Below are positions 26,501 to 33,900 of a stretch of DNA of 64,000 bases, piece by piece. Numbering within the stretch: the first letter of the stretch is position 1; every line of letters begins with the position of its first letter. The stretch covers positions 44,616 to 108,615 of the forward strand of contig BMSW01000021.1 of the NCBI GenBank assembly GCA_014649355.1. Direction: 5' to 3'. The DNA is from Streptomyces althioticus (lineage in GTDB: Bacteria > Actinomycetota > Actinomycetes > Streptomycetales > Streptomycetaceae). The position numbers were made by a program, and so were the translations under genes. The notes beneath the pieces were generated by a model. The model ran no database searches and was not told the DNA's origin. It saw only the letters and a program-made list of their open reading frames with translations.

Positions 26501-27186
26501 AGGCGCAGGCGGGCGTCGCGCAGGTCGGCCTGGATGACGGCGGCGCGGCGGGCGACGGCGGCCTGACGGCCGAGCGGCTTGAGCTGGCGGCGGAGTTCGT
26601 CGGTGAGGTCCTGGACGCGCGCGAGGTTGGCCTGCATCGCGTCCAGCTTGCGCAGCGCCTTCTCCTTGCGCTTGCGGTGCTTGAGGACGCCGGCCGCCTC
26701 CTCGATGAAGGCGCGACGGCCCATGGGGTCGGCGTGGAGGACGGAGTCGAGCTGGCCCTGGCCGACGATGACGTGCATCTCGCGGCCGATGCCGGAGTCG
26801 GAGAGCAGTTCCTGGATGTCCAGGAGGCGGCAGGTGTCGCCGTTGATCTGGTACTCGCTGCCGCCGTTGCGGAACATGATCCGCGTGATGGTGACCTCGG
26901 CGTACTCGATGGGGAGGGCCCCGTCGGAGTTGTCGATGGTCAGGGACACCTCGGCGCGGCCGAGCGGCGGGCGGCCGGTGGTGCCGGCGAAGATGACGTC
27001 CTCCATCTTGCCGCCGCGCAGCGACTTGGCGCCCTGCTCGCCCATGACCCAGCTGAGCGCGTCCACCACGTTGGACTTGCCCAAGCCGTTCGGACCGACG
27101 ACGCACGTGATGCCCGGTTCGAACCGGAGCGTGGTCGCCGAGGCGAACGACTTGAAGCCGCGGAGGGTCAGGGCCTTGAGGTGCAC
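23575..27186 (-). CDS. smc: Chromosome partition/condensin protein SMC
   Basis: 1203 residues from GTG 27186. The N-terminal ATPase head has Walker A GPNGLGKSN, then FIEEAAGVLKHRKRKEKALR. A first coiled coil is followed by a hinge around residues 500-650 (PSEGEGDD insert, then AVRRLLHGIVVVPTLEDAEE) and a second coiled coil rich in Ala/Glu/Arg. The C-terminal head has LSLLSGGERSLTAVALL (ABC signature) and PFYVMDEVEAALDDTN (Walker B). SMC with ScpAB condenses chromosomes; in Streptomyces it acts during sporulation septation. The Walker A carries Leu (rare codon TTG) where Ser is usual. Confidence 0.97.
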   Translation of the reverse strand: MHLKALTLRGFKSFASATTLRFEPGITCVVGPNGLGKSNVVDALSWVMGEQGAKSLRGGKMEDVIFAGTTGRPPLGRAEVSLTIDNSDGALPIEYAEVTITRIMFRNGGSEYQINGDTCRLLDIQELLSDSGIGREMHVIVGQGQLDSVLHADPMGRRAFIEEAAGVLKHRKRKEKALRKLDAMQANLARVQDLTDELRRQLKPLGRQAAVARRAAVIQADLRDARLRLLADDLVKLREALQAEIADEAALKQRKEAAEAELKKALQREALLEDEVRRLTPRLQNAQQTWYELSQLAERVRGTISLADARVKSATSAPPEERRGRDPEDMEREAARIREQEAELEAALEAAERALEDTVAHRAELERELAQEERRLKDVARAIADRREGLARLKGQVGAARSRAAAAQAEIERLAAARDEARQRAVAAQEEYEALQAEVDGLDAGDAELADRHEEARRGLAEAEAALTAAREAATAAERKRAATQARHEALALGLRRKDGSGALLGAKDSLTGLLGPAAELLTVTPGYEVPIAAAFGAAADALAVTSPSAAADAIRLLRKQDAGRAALLVTGLFPDTTGATPSEGEGDDAPGHEAPAPAAPSGTLLPAERLVSGPDDLMPAVRRLLHGIVVVPTLEDAEELVHARPGLTAVTAEGDLLGAHFAHGGSAGAPSLLEVQASVDEAAAELEELEVRCEELAETQEAAAARRRECAALVEELGERRRAADREKSAVAQQLGRLAGQARGAAGEAERAGAAAERAQEALDKALAEAEELAERLQAAEEMPFEEEPDTSVRDRLAADGANARQTEMEARLQARTHEERVKGLAGRADSLDRAARAEREARARAEQRRARLRHEAEVAAAVAAGARQLLAHVEVSLSRAAEERAAAEAAKARREEELARARGEGRDLKAELDKLTDSVHRGEVLGAEKRLRMEQLEAKALEELGVEPAGLVAEYGPHQLVPPSPPAEGEQLPEDPEHPRNQPRPFVRAEQEKRLKAAERAYQQLGKVNPLALEEFAALEERHQFLSEQLEDLKKTRADLLQVVKEVDERVEQVFTEAYRDTAREFEGVFSRLFPGGEGRLVLTDPDNMLTTGVDVEARPPGKKVKRLSLLSGGERSLTAVALLVSIFKARPSPFYVMDEVEAALDDTNLQRLIRIMQELQEASQLIVITHQKRTMEVADALYGVSMQGDGVSKVISQRLR

Positions 27187-27380
27187 GCCGTCGGACTCTA
27201 CCCGGCGGGCATGTCTCACTCCATGAGCGCGCGGTTTCGCGGGTGAACGCGCAGGGCATGCCAGACGTTGAGAAGGTGAAAAGGTGCGCGGGACAGAGAG
27301 TGCGCCGCGCGGGGGTCGCGGGATTCAACCGCGGACAGACGGCAGGCTCAGCGGTTCGGGACGCGGAGGGGTGAAGAAAG

Positions 27381-27402
27381 AAGGGACGCCGAAGCGTCCC
27401 TT
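27381..27402 (-). terminator. Intrinsic terminator downstream of the small coiled-coil gene
   Basis: A 9-bp perfect stem (27381-27389 with 27394-27402) closed by a CGAA loop. On the minus strand it is followed by a pyrimidine tract CTTCTTTCTTC, close to a classical Rho-independent terminator. It lies 74 bp after the stop of the 27476-27679 gene. Confidence 0.75.
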
Positions 27403-27475
27403 GCAGTTCTGACTGCTCGGCGGTGGTGACGGGCGAGCCCGACCACTGCGGTGCTGTTCGTGGAGCGTGCAGTGA

Positions 27476-27679
27476 TCAGGTGAGCGCAGGCTCCGCCTGG
27501 TGTGCGTCAACGCTCTCCATGATCCTGTCGTGAGAAGCGGCAGCCTTCAGGGCGTCCTTCTCGGCCTGGATCCGTACGAGCTCGGATTCCAGGTCCTGGA
27601 CGCGCTGCTGGAGCCGTCGCATCTCGGCGAGGAGTCGCGGGTCGGAGCCGCCGACGTAACCGAGAAGCGCCTTTGCCAT
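27476..27679 (-). CDS. Small conserved actinobacterial coiled-coil protein
   Basis: 67 residues from ATG 27679, with GGAGGA 9 nt upstream. The sequence opens MAKALLGYVGGSDPRLLAEM, followed by a short heptad-patterned helix (RRLQQRVQDLESELVRIQAE) and an acidic tail. I recognise this as a small protein conserved in Streptomyces next to smc/acyP, with no known function. The helix could support dimerisation. It has its own terminator and a ~380-bp upstream region, so it is probably transcribed alone. Confidence 0.85.
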   Translation of the reverse strand: MAKALLGYVGGSDPRLLAEMRRLQQRVQDLESELVRIQAEKDALKAAASHDRIMESVDAHQAEPALT

Positions 27680-28057
27680 GATGGATGGTCCTCCACAATG
27701 AGTGACCGACCGATGCGGTGTGGGTCGTGAGGGATTCGCACCCGCGGTGCTTGGCAGGCCTGGAGTTGTGCTGCCGTTCAGCCATGCCAAACAGCTAAGG
27801 TGCGCGGGGCTTTCAGCGTCTCACCAAAAAGTTTGAGGGTCAACACGATCACGCCCCGTATTGGGGGACAACCGGGCGCATACGGCCGGACGACGGCGGC
27901 GGCGCGTTCCTCACGGGTCCTCGGGGCGTGGCGATCATCTTGGCGGGCGCAGGTGCCGCTGGCAAGCCGTTCGCTTCGATCACCAGGACTTTTTTACGTC
28001 CGGACGGTTCGCGGCAGGTCCTGTGCGGACCTCTGTACGCCCGCGCGGCGGGCCCCC
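27680..28057. other. Intergenic region upstream of the small coiled-coil gene
   Basis: 378 bp between the small gene and acyP (both minus strand). I see no further gene. The part nearest the small gene is relatively AT-rich on the minus strand (TTGACCCTCAAACTTTTTGG around 27825-27845), which is a plausible promoter location. Confidence 0.35.
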
Positions 28058-28339
28058 TCAGCGGATCGCGAAGCCGTCGTAGCCGCCGCGAGGTGTGTCC
28101 CAGATCTCGGTCACTCCGTCCACGTGCCCGGGCGTGTCGCCGGCCTGGAGCCACTCCAGCAGCCGCTCGCAGCGGTCACGGGACCCCTCGGCGACCACCT
28201 GCACCCTGCCGTCCCCGAGATTCAGGGCGAAGCCCTGCAGTCCGCCGATCTCCAGAGCCTTGGCCCGGGTGAACCAGCGGAAGCCCACGCCCTGCACATG
28301 TCCACGGACCCAGGCCACCAGTCGCACATCCTCGCTCAT
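28058..28339 (-). CDS. acyP: Acylphosphatase
   Basis: 93 residues, full length. The phosphate-binding loop and catalytic Arg are in WVRGHVQGVGFRWFT, with the catalytic Asn in GFALNLGDGRVQVVAEG. The enzyme hydrolyses acyl phosphates such as carbamoyl or acetyl phosphate. ATG at 28339. It lies between the small coiled-coil gene and a divergent CAP-domain gene, in the usual place near smc. Confidence 0.95.
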   Translation of the reverse strand: MSEDVRLVAWVRGHVQGVGFRWFTRAKALEIGGLQGFALNLGDGRVQVVAEGSRDRCERLLEWLQAGDTPGHVDGVTEIWDTPRGGYDGFAIR

Positions 28340-28424
28340 GCCTGCAACCTAACCGGACAAAGTCACACCGGGCACTCCTCCCCCTTGCGCCATGCGGTAG
28401 CGTCCCCACCCATGAATCTCATAT

Positions 28425-28450
28425 GAAACTCACTCGTTCGTGTGAGTTTC
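28425..28450. promoter_or_regulatory. Inverted repeat GAAACTCAC-n8-GTGAGTTTC upstream of the CAP-domain gene
   Basis: A perfect 9-bp inverted repeat (28425-28433 with 28442-28450) in the 175-bp gap between acyP (minus) and the CAP-domain gene (plus), 65 bp before the latter's ATG. It is unusually AT-rich for this genome. It could be an operator for either gene or a 5'-UTR hairpin. Confidence 0.5.
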
Positions 28451-28514
28451 GTGATCGTCGAGTTTCGGGCTGGTCGCGGGACGCGGCCGACCGCCAGGAC
28501 GAGGAAGGCCATAC

Positions 28515-29900
28515 ATGGGACGCCACCGACGCTCCGACGCCGGCCGCGCCGCCACGAGCCGCGCCGACGGGGTCACCCACCACGACGGCTCCTACGGTGA
28601 AGGCCTGGACCCGCGAGGCGCCGGGACCGACGGCCCGCCCACGATGGGCACCGCGCCGTACCTGAACCCGGAGGCCTACGCGGAGACGTACGCCCGCAGC
28701 GAGGCGTACTTGTACGCGACGGACGAGACCGCGGTCCACGCCTCCGGCTTCCCCCCGGGCGGCCACCCGGACGCGGGCCCCGGTCCCGCCCAGGCCGCCT
28801 ACGCCCGCACGGCGCCCCCCGCCTACGCCGCGCCCGCCGTGGACACCGTCGTGGCCCCGGCCGTCACCGCCCCCGCCGCCCCGGCCGTCCCGGGCCCCCG
28901 CACCGCCGAGTACGACTTCACGGGGCACTCCTTCACCGGTGACGACCCGCTCCCCGAGTGGGACGTCACGCCCCGGCCCCGCCCCGTACGGACCGCCCGC
29001 ACCACCGTGACCTCGTCGGTCGGCGCGGACGACCGCCCCGCGAACGGGCGGCGCCGCAAGAAGAAGAAGGCCGCGACGCCGGTCCGCACCGGGCTGCTCG
29101 GCGTGTCCGCCGCCGTGGCCCTCGGCACGGTCGCGGTGGCCACCGGCGCGGTACCGGGCCTGGAGAACTACAAGCTCGGCGGCGACCGCGGCCCCAGCGA
29201 CAACGTGCAGGCCGGCGCCGGTGTGGCGACCAACCTGCCGACCGAGCAGGGCGGCACGTCCGGCTCCGCCGAGGCCCCGAGCCGCGACGCGTCGACTCCC
29301 GCGAGCCGCGACGGCGGACGCGCCACCTCCCCGGCGCCCTCGGTGACGCCGTCCACCCCGGCCGCGCCGACGAAGGCGCCCGAGGCGGAGAAGACCCCGG
29401 AGAAGACGGAGTCCGCGGCCGCCCCGGAGAAGACCGAGGAGCCGGCGCAGGACCGCAGGACGGCGCCCGACACCGAGCGGAAGGCGGGCGACCAGAGCCA
29501 GGGCAAGGGCCAGACGTCGGCCGAGTCCACGGCCGCCGCGGCGGTGCTGCGGCTGGTCAACGCCGAGCGCGCGAAGGTGGGCTGCAGCCCGGTCACCGCG
29601 GACGGTGCCCTGACGGCGCTGGCGACGGCGTTCAGCGACGACATGGCCGACCGGGGCTTCTTCGACCACACGGACCCCGACGGCGACACCCCGTGGGACC
29701 GCGCCCAGGCGGCCGGCATAGGCAACCTCGGCGGCGAGAACATAGCCCGCGGCCAAGCCGACGCCGAAGCGGTGATGGAGGCCTGGATGAACAGCCCCGG
29801 CCACAAGGCGAACATCCTGAACTGCGACTTCAAGACCCTCGGCGTGGGCGTCCACATGGGCCCGGGCGGCCCTTGGTGGACGCAGAACTTCGGCTACTGA
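28515..29900 (+). CDS. Membrane-anchored CAP (SCP/PR-1) domain protein
   Basis: 461 residues. The first ~190 are low-complexity (Ala, Pro, Tyr, Gly) and end in a basic RRRKKKK patch. A single membrane helix follows at about 194-215 (TGLLGVSAAVALGTVAVATG). Then comes a Ser/Thr/Pro/Glu-rich linker, and a C-terminal CAP domain from ~345 with CAP motifs FFDHTDPDGDTPWDR, GGENIARG and WMNSPGHKANIL. This predicts a type II membrane protein with an extracellular CAP domain. The role is unknown; bacterial CAP proteins include putative proteases and lipid binders. ATG 28515 has GAGGAAGG upstream. Confidence 0.9.
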   Translation: MGRHRRSDAGRAATSRADGVTHHDGSYGEGLDPRGAGTDGPPTMGTAPYLNPEAYAETYARSEAYLYATDETAVHASGFPPGGHPDAGPGPAQAAYARTAPPAYAAPAVDTVVAPAVTAPAAPAVPGPRTAEYDFTGHSFTGDDPLPEWDVTPRPRPVRTARTTVTSSVGADDRPANGRRRKKKKAATPVRTGLLGVSAAVALGTVAVATGAVPGLENYKLGGDRGPSDNVQAGAGVATNLPTEQGGTSGSAEAPSRDASTPASRDGGRATSPAPSVTPSTPAAPTKAPEAEKTPEKTESAAAPEKTEEPAQDRRTAPDTERKAGDQSQGKGQTSAESTAAAAVLRLVNAERAKVGCSPVTADGALTALATAFSDDMADRGFFDHTDPDGDTPWDRAQAAGIGNLGGENIARGQADAEAVMEAWMNSPGHKANILNCDFKTLGVGVHMGPGGPWWTQNFGY

Positions 29901-29922
29901 GCCACCGTCGACGACTCGGCCC

Positions 29923-29974
29923 GGGCGTCGGCCGGCAGCACCACCAGCTTTTGGCGGGCTGCCGGCCGACGCCC
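29923..29974. terminator. Bidirectional hairpin after the CAP-domain gene
   Basis: A perfect 17-bp inverted repeat (29923-29939 with 29958-29974) and an 18-nt loop, between the CAP gene (plus) and the convergent small membrane protein gene (minus). Confidence 0.85.
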
Positions 29975-29984
29975 TCGGCCTGTC

Positions 29985-30203
29985 TCAGGCGGGCGGCGCC
30001 CGCCCTTCGTCGCCGGCCCGCCTCGCCCTGAGGCGCTGCACCCCGATGACCAGCCACACCGGCGCCGACACGACGGCAAGGATCAGCATGATCGCCCCGC
30101 CCCCGTCCGGACGTGCGACGAACCACAGCGCGATCACCGCCGTCCACATGCCTGCGAGGGCGAACGCCACCGTCGGGCCGGACAGCGCGCTGCGTGCCTT
30201 CAC
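29985..30203 (-). CDS. Small two-helix membrane protein
   Basis: 72 residues from GTG 30203, with GAGGGGGAA upstream. There are two hydrophobic segments (VAFALAGMWTAVIALWFVA and IMLILAVVSAPVWLVIGVQ) separated by a short RPDGGG loop, then a basic tail RLRARRAGDEG. This predicts a hairpin in the membrane. I do not recognise a family. It follows the GNAT gene by 47 bp and may be in the same operon. Confidence 0.7.
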   Translation of the reverse strand: MKARSALSGPTVAFALAGMWTAVIALWFVARPDGGGAIMLILAVVSAPVWLVIGVQRLRARRAGDEGRAPPA

Positions 30204-30250
30204 GGTTCCCCCTCTCCACAGGAGGGCGTCTACCCGAGGCGGCACCGGCC

Positions 30251-30700
30251 TCACAGAGTGACAGCCAGCAGCGGGAGTACGCGGCCCGGGATCGAGCCCG
30301 ACGGCGTCTCGCCGATGCGCACCGCGCCCATCGCGCGGTAGAACGACTCCGCGTTCGGGTCGGCGTCGATCGTCAGGCGGCGGAAGCCGGCGTCACGGGC
30401 CGAGCCGAGCGCGTGCGCGAACAGGGCGCGGCCGATGCCCTGGCCGAGGGCCTCCGGGTCCACGAACATCATCCCCACCGCGCCTTCCGGCGGCTGCCCG
30501 TCCACGGTCGTGAAGCCGAGGACGCGGCCGTCCCGTTCGGCCAGCGCGGTCCGCCGCTCCCCCACCTCCGACGGGCGGACGGTCAGTTCCTCCCGGCACG
30601 ACGCCATGAACGCCTCGTCGTAGCCCCAGTGGGCCTTCGACCGAAGCGCCAGTTCGGTCAGCTCGCCCGCCTCGTCGGGCCGGGCCTTCCTGATCCGCAC
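30251..30700 (-). CDS. GNAT-family N-acetyltransferase
   Basis: 149 residues from GTG 30700 (GGAGGGGG upstream). The GNAT fold is clear: VRIRKARPDEAGELTELAL, motif A region GMMFVDPEALGQGIGRALF (Q/RxxGxG/A CoA-pyrophosphate loop) and LTIDADPNAESFYRAMGAV. Substrate is unknown. It is transcribed divergently from an HxlR regulator with only 70 bp between them, so the regulator may control it. Confidence 0.9.
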   Translation of the reverse strand: MRIRKARPDEAGELTELALRSKAHWGYDEAFMASCREELTVRPSEVGERRTALAERDGRVLGFTTVDGQPPEGAVGMMFVDPEALGQGIGRALFAHALGSARDAGFRRLTIDADPNAESFYRAMGAVRIGETPSGSIPGRVLPLLAVTL

Positions 30701-30726
30701 GGAACCCCCTCCACTTACCATCGGTT

Positions 30727-30751
30727 AGCGCTGCACTTCGGCAAGCGCTGC
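30727..30751. promoter_or_regulatory. Direct repeats AGCGCTGC between GNAT and hxlR-type genes
   Basis: Two identical 8-mers at 30727-30734 and 30744-30751, 17 bp apart; each contains the palindrome AGCGCT. They lie in the middle of a 70-bp divergent promoter region. A site read by the neighbouring winged-helix regulator is a reasonable guess. Confidence 0.45.
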
Positions 30752-30770
30752 TCTGAAGTACGCTGAGCTT

Positions 30771-31172
30771 ATGACGACCACGCAGTCGGCCCCGGAGGAC
30801 CGGGACCTCCCCTTCAACGTGTTCGCCAAGTCCTGCCCGTCCCGCGGCACGCTGGAACACGTGACGGGGCGCTGGGGCGGGCTGACGCTCGGGGCGCTGT
30901 ACGAGGGCTCGCTGCGCTTCAACGAACTGCGACGGCGGGTCGACGGCGTCAGCGAGAAGATGCTGTCGCAGACCCTGCACGCGCTGGAGCGCGACGGGCT
31001 CGTGCACCGCGAGGCCCAGCTGACGAACCCGCCCCGGGTGGACTACGAACTGACCCCCCTGGGCCGCGAGGTCGCCGAGCACCTGCTGGCGCTCATCCGT
31101 CTCCTGGAGGACCGCATGGACACCGTCCTCGAGGCCCGGGAGCGTTACGACACGGCGCGCGGCGCCCGCTGA
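30771..31172 (+). CDS. HxlR-family winged-helix transcriptional regulator
   Basis: 133 residues. The conserved cysteine is in FAKSCPSRGTLEHVTGRWGG, then LRFNELRRRVDGVSEKMLSQ (recognition helix) and the wing LTPLGREVAEHL. HxlR proteins often sense electrophiles or redox state through that Cys. It probably regulates itself and the divergent GNAT gene. The 3' end overlaps the convergent mutM gene by 28 bp. Confidence 0.92.
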   Translation: MTTTQSAPEDRDLPFNVFAKSCPSRGTLEHVTGRWGGLTLGALYEGSLRFNELRRRVDGVSEKMLSQTLHALERDGLVHREAQLTNPPRVDYELTPLGREVAEHLLALIRLLEDRMDTVLEARERYDTARGAR

Positions 31173-32029
31173 CAGCGCGGGCAGAAGTAGCTGGAGCGGT
31201 TCATCCACGCCCGCCGGCGGATCGGCGTTCCGCAGCGGCGGCAGGGCAGACCCTCGCGGCCGTAGGCGTCCAGGGAGCGGTCGAAGTAGCCGGACTCCCC
31301 GTTGACGTTGACGTAGAGGCTGTCGAAGCTGGTGCCGCCGGCGACGAGGGCCGCGTTCATCACGTCGCGGACGTGGCCCAGCAGCTGCAGCGTGCGGGGG
31401 CGGGTGAGGCCGGCCGTCGGGCGCTCGTAGTGGATGCGGGCCCGCCACAGCGCCTCGTCCGCGTAGATGTTGCCGACGCCGCTGATCAGCGACTGGTCGA
31501 GGAGCGCCCGCTTGATCGTGGTCCGCTTGCGGCGCAGCGCCTGGTGGAAGGCCTCGTCGTCGAAGAGCGGGTCGAGCGGGTCGCGGGCGATGTGCGCGAT
31601 GACGTCGGGCAGTCCCTCGGGGGTGTTGTCGTGCAGCGACAGACCGCCGAAGGTGCGCTGGTCGACGAAGCGCAGCTCGGTGTCGCCCGCCGGCCCTTCG
31701 TCCGGTGACTGCGGCTCGGTGAAGCGGATACGGATGCGCAGGTGCTTCTCGTCCGGCGCGGCGTGCGGCTGCATCAGCAGCTGGCCGCTCATGCCGAGGT
31801 GGGCCAGGACCGACTGGTCGGTGTCCTCCAGCGGCAGCCACAGGTACTTGCCGCGACGGCGCGGGACGCCGATGCGGTGGCCCTTCAGCCGGTGCGCGAA
31901 GTCGTCCGCGCCGGCGACGTGGCGGCGCACGGCGCGCGGGTGCAGGACCTCGGCGTCGGCGACGGTCCGGTGGGCGACCCACCGCTCGAGTCCGCGCCGG
32001 ACGACCTCGACCTCGGGCAGCTCGGGCAT
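31145..32029 (-). CDS. mutM: Formamidopyrimidine-DNA glycosylase
   Basis: 294 residues. The N-terminus MPELPEVEVVRRGLE supplies the catalytic Pro2 and Glu3. The helix-two-turn-helix region (SGVGNIYADEALWRA) and C-terminal zinc finger (CRRCGTPIRRR...CPRCQR) are intact. It removes 8-oxoguanine and related lesions and nicks the strand. It follows rnc behind a hairpin, and its 3' end overlaps the hxlR-type gene convergently by 28 bp. Confidence 0.96.
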   Translation of the reverse strand: MPELPEVEVVRRGLERWVAHRTVADAEVLHPRAVRRHVAGADDFAHRLKGHRIGVPRRRGKYLWLPLEDTDQSVLAHLGMSGQLLMQPHAAPDEKHLRIRIRFTEPQSPDEGPAGDTELRFVDQRTFGGLSLHDNTPEGLPDVIAHIARDPLDPLFDDEAFHQALRRKRTTIKRALLDQSLISGVGNIYADEALWRARIHYERPTAGLTRPRTLQLLGHVRDVMNAALVAGGTSFDSLYVNVNGESGYFDRSLDAYGREGLPCRRCGTPIRRRAWMNRSSYFCPRCQRAPRAVS

Positions 32030-32059
32030 GGCGTCCTCCCAGGACCGGTGGAACGAGCA

Positions 32060-32095
32060 CCGAGCGCCCGCCCCTGTGCGGGGACGGGCGCTCGG
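32060..32095 (-). terminator. Hairpin after rnc
   Basis: An inverted repeat 32060-32074 with 32080-32095 (14-15 bp with one bulged A) begins about 15 bp past the rnc stop. Confidence 0.75.
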
Positions 32096-32110
32096 GTCGC
32101 GCGTACTACG

Positions 32111-32941
32111 TCAGGCGGAGGCCGACGGGGCGTCGGCGCTCTTGCCGGAGGCTTCGGCCTCGGCGGCCTGGACGACCTCCTCGGCCTCCTGAGCCGCCTT
32201 GGCCCGCTCGTCCGCCGCGGCCTTGATGGACCGCCACGCGGACTCGGCGGCCTGCTGCTCCGCCTCCTTCTTGCTGCGGCCGGTGCCGGTGCCGTACGAG
32301 ACGCCTCCGACGCGGGCGGCAGCAGTGAAGGTCTTCTCGTGGTCGGGGCCGGTCTCCGTGACCAGGTACTCGGGAACGCCGAGCCCCTCGGTCGCGGTGA
32401 GCTCCTGGAGACTGGTCTTCCAGTCCAGGCCGGCTCCCAGGTTCGAGGACTTCTCGATCAGCGGGTCGAACAGGCGGTGCACCAGCTCCGCCGCCGATTC
32501 CAGGCCCTGGTCGAGATAGACCGCGCCGATCACCGCTTCGAGGGTGTCGGCGAGGATGGACGCCTTGTCCCGGCCGCCCGTTCCCTCTTCACCGCGGCCG
32601 AGCCGGATGAAGGAGCCGAGGTCGAGCCCGCGGCCCACCTCCGCCAGCGCACGCGAGTTGACCACCGCGGCCCGCAGCTTGGCCAGCTGGCCTTCGGGCA
32701 GGTCGGGGTGGGTGCGGTACAGCGTGTCGGTGACGACGAGGCCGAGCACGGAGTCCCCGAGGAACTCCAGCCGCTCGTTCGTCGGCAGACCGCCGTTCTC
32801 GTACGCGTAGGAACGATGGGTCAGCGCACGCACCAGAAGGGCGGACTCGACCTTGTAGCCGAGCCGCCCTTCCAGAAGCGTCGGGGACGAGGCCTGGTTG
32901 TCCGCAGAGTTTTTCTTCGGCGTGGACACAGTGCCTCTCAC
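32111..32941 (-). CDS. rnc: Ribonuclease III (AbsB)
   Basis: 276 residues from GTG 32941, the length of S. coelicolor AbsB. The RNase III signature NERLEFLGDSVLGL and DTLEAVIGAVYLD (catalytic Glu and Asp residues) precede a double-stranded-RNA-binding domain (DWKTSLQELTATEGLG to RSKKEAEQQAAESAW). The C-terminus is an acidic Ala/Glu-rich tail. AbsB globally affects antibiotic production in S. coelicolor (established). It starts about 8 nt after the rpmF stop, in the conserved DUF177-rpmF-rnc order. Confidence 0.96.
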   Translation of the reverse strand: MRGTVSTPKKNSADNQASSPTLLEGRLGYKVESALLVRALTHRSYAYENGGLPTNERLEFLGDSVLGLVVTDTLYRTHPDLPEGQLAKLRAAVVNSRALAEVGRGLDLGSFIRLGRGEEGTGGRDKASILADTLEAVIGAVYLDQGLESAAELVHRLFDPLIEKSSNLGAGLDWKTSLQELTATEGLGVPEYLVTETGPDHEKTFTAAARVGGVSYGTGTGRSKKEAEQQAAESAWRSIKAAADERAKAAQEAEEVVQAAEAEASGKSADAPSASA

Positions 32942-32948
32942 CAGCCGC

Positions 32949-33122
32949 TCAGACCTCGAGGACCTGGCGCTTGTTGTAAGTGCCGCAAGACGGGCACGCG
33001 ATGTGCTGCTGCTTGGGCTCGTGGCAGCGCTCGCACGCAACCAGGGTGGGGACCGCAGCCTTCCACTGCGACCGGCGGTGGCTCGTGTTGCTGCGCGACA
33101 TCTTCCGCTTCGGAACAGCCAC
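32949..33122 (-). CDS. rpmF: 50S ribosomal protein L32, zinc-binding form
   Basis: 57 residues from GTG 33122 (AGGAGAA upstream), starting MAVPKRKMSRSNTSHRRSQW. Two cysteine pairs, CERC and CPSC, form the zinc ribbon of C+ L32. It lies 2 nt after the DUF177 gene. Actinobacteria often carry a cysteine-free paralogue elsewhere under Zur control; none is in this window. Confidence 0.97.
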   Translation of the reverse strand: MAVPKRKMSRSNTSHRRSQWKAAVPTLVACERCHEPKQQHIACPSCGTYNKRQVLEV

Positions 33123-33124
33123 GG

Positions 33125-33769
33125 CTACTTCTCCTGCTTCTCGTCGACGCCGGCTTCGGCGCCGCTCATCTCGTCCTTCTCGCCGTCCTTCATGGTGCCG
33201 GCGAGTCCCTGCAAAGCCGCCCAACGGATGTCGACGGCGTCGTGATGGTGGTCCGGGTCGTCCGCCAGCCGTGCTCCGCACTCGGAGCACAGTCCCGGGC
33301 AGTCTTCCTGGCACACCGGCTGCATCGGCAGTGCGAGCACCACCGCGTCGCGCAGCACCGGCTCGAGGTCGAACAGGCCGTCCTCGAGGAGGAGCCGGTC
33401 CTCGTCGTCCTCGGCGTCGTCGCCCGGTTCCGCGATCACGCGGCCCCGGTCGTCGGCGTCAGGGTACGAGAACATCTCCTGGTAGTCCGCTTCGAGCTCC
33501 AGCTCGAGCGGCTCCAGACACCTTACGCACTCCCCCTCGGCCTTCGCACGGGCGGTGCCTGTGACGAGCACACCTTCCATGACCGACTCGAGCCGGAGTT
33601 CGAGCTCCACCGGGGCGCCTTCCGGCACTCCGACGACTCCCTGGATACCGAGGTCCCGGGGAGCGTCGACCGTACGGGTCAGGCGCTGCAGCGCACCGGG
33701 CCGCCGCCCCAGCTCGTGCGTGTCGAACACGAGGGGGTTGCGGTGGTCGAGGCGGGCGTTCAGAGCCAT
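33125..33769 (-). CDS. DUF177/YceD family protein
   Basis: 214 residues. The YceD hallmark ECVRCLEPLELELEADYQE is followed by an acidic segment and the pattern PVCQEDCPGLCSECGARL. DUF177 proteins sit immediately upstream of rpmF throughout bacteria and are implicated in 23S rRNA accumulation in plants and bacteria. The C-terminal acidic/Lys extension is typical for Streptomyces. It probably forms an operon with rpmF and rnc. Confidence 0.93.
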   Translation of the reverse strand: MALNARLDHRNPLVFDTHELGRRPGALQRLTRTVDAPRDLGIQGVVGVPEGAPVELELRLESVMEGVLVTGTARAKAEGECVRCLEPLELELEADYQEMFSYPDADDRGRVIAEPGDDAEDDEDRLLLEDGLFDLEPVLRDAVVLALPMQPVCQEDCPGLCSECGARLADDPDHHHDAVDIRWAALQGLAGTMKDGEKDEMSGAEAGVDEKQEK

Positions 33770-33900
33770 TCCTGCTTTCGATCTTCGAGCTCAGAGGGTG
33801 TCGCTGCCGTACGGGTGCGTTCCGGGCAGCGTGGATCGCGGTCATACGCGCGACCGAAGAGCCAGGATACTGGACCTTTCGCTCTCGGCCCAATCCGCCC

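Noticed and set aside
24421..27246. 941-residue open frame antisense to smc
   Set aside because: It is a high-GC shadow frame. The sense strand is a textbook SMC, and the antisense product is Gly/Leu/Arg low complexity with no domain.
32942..33040. Longer rnc start at 33040
   Set aside because: It would overlap rpmF by ~90 bp in another frame; GTG 32941 gives the 276 residues of AbsB.
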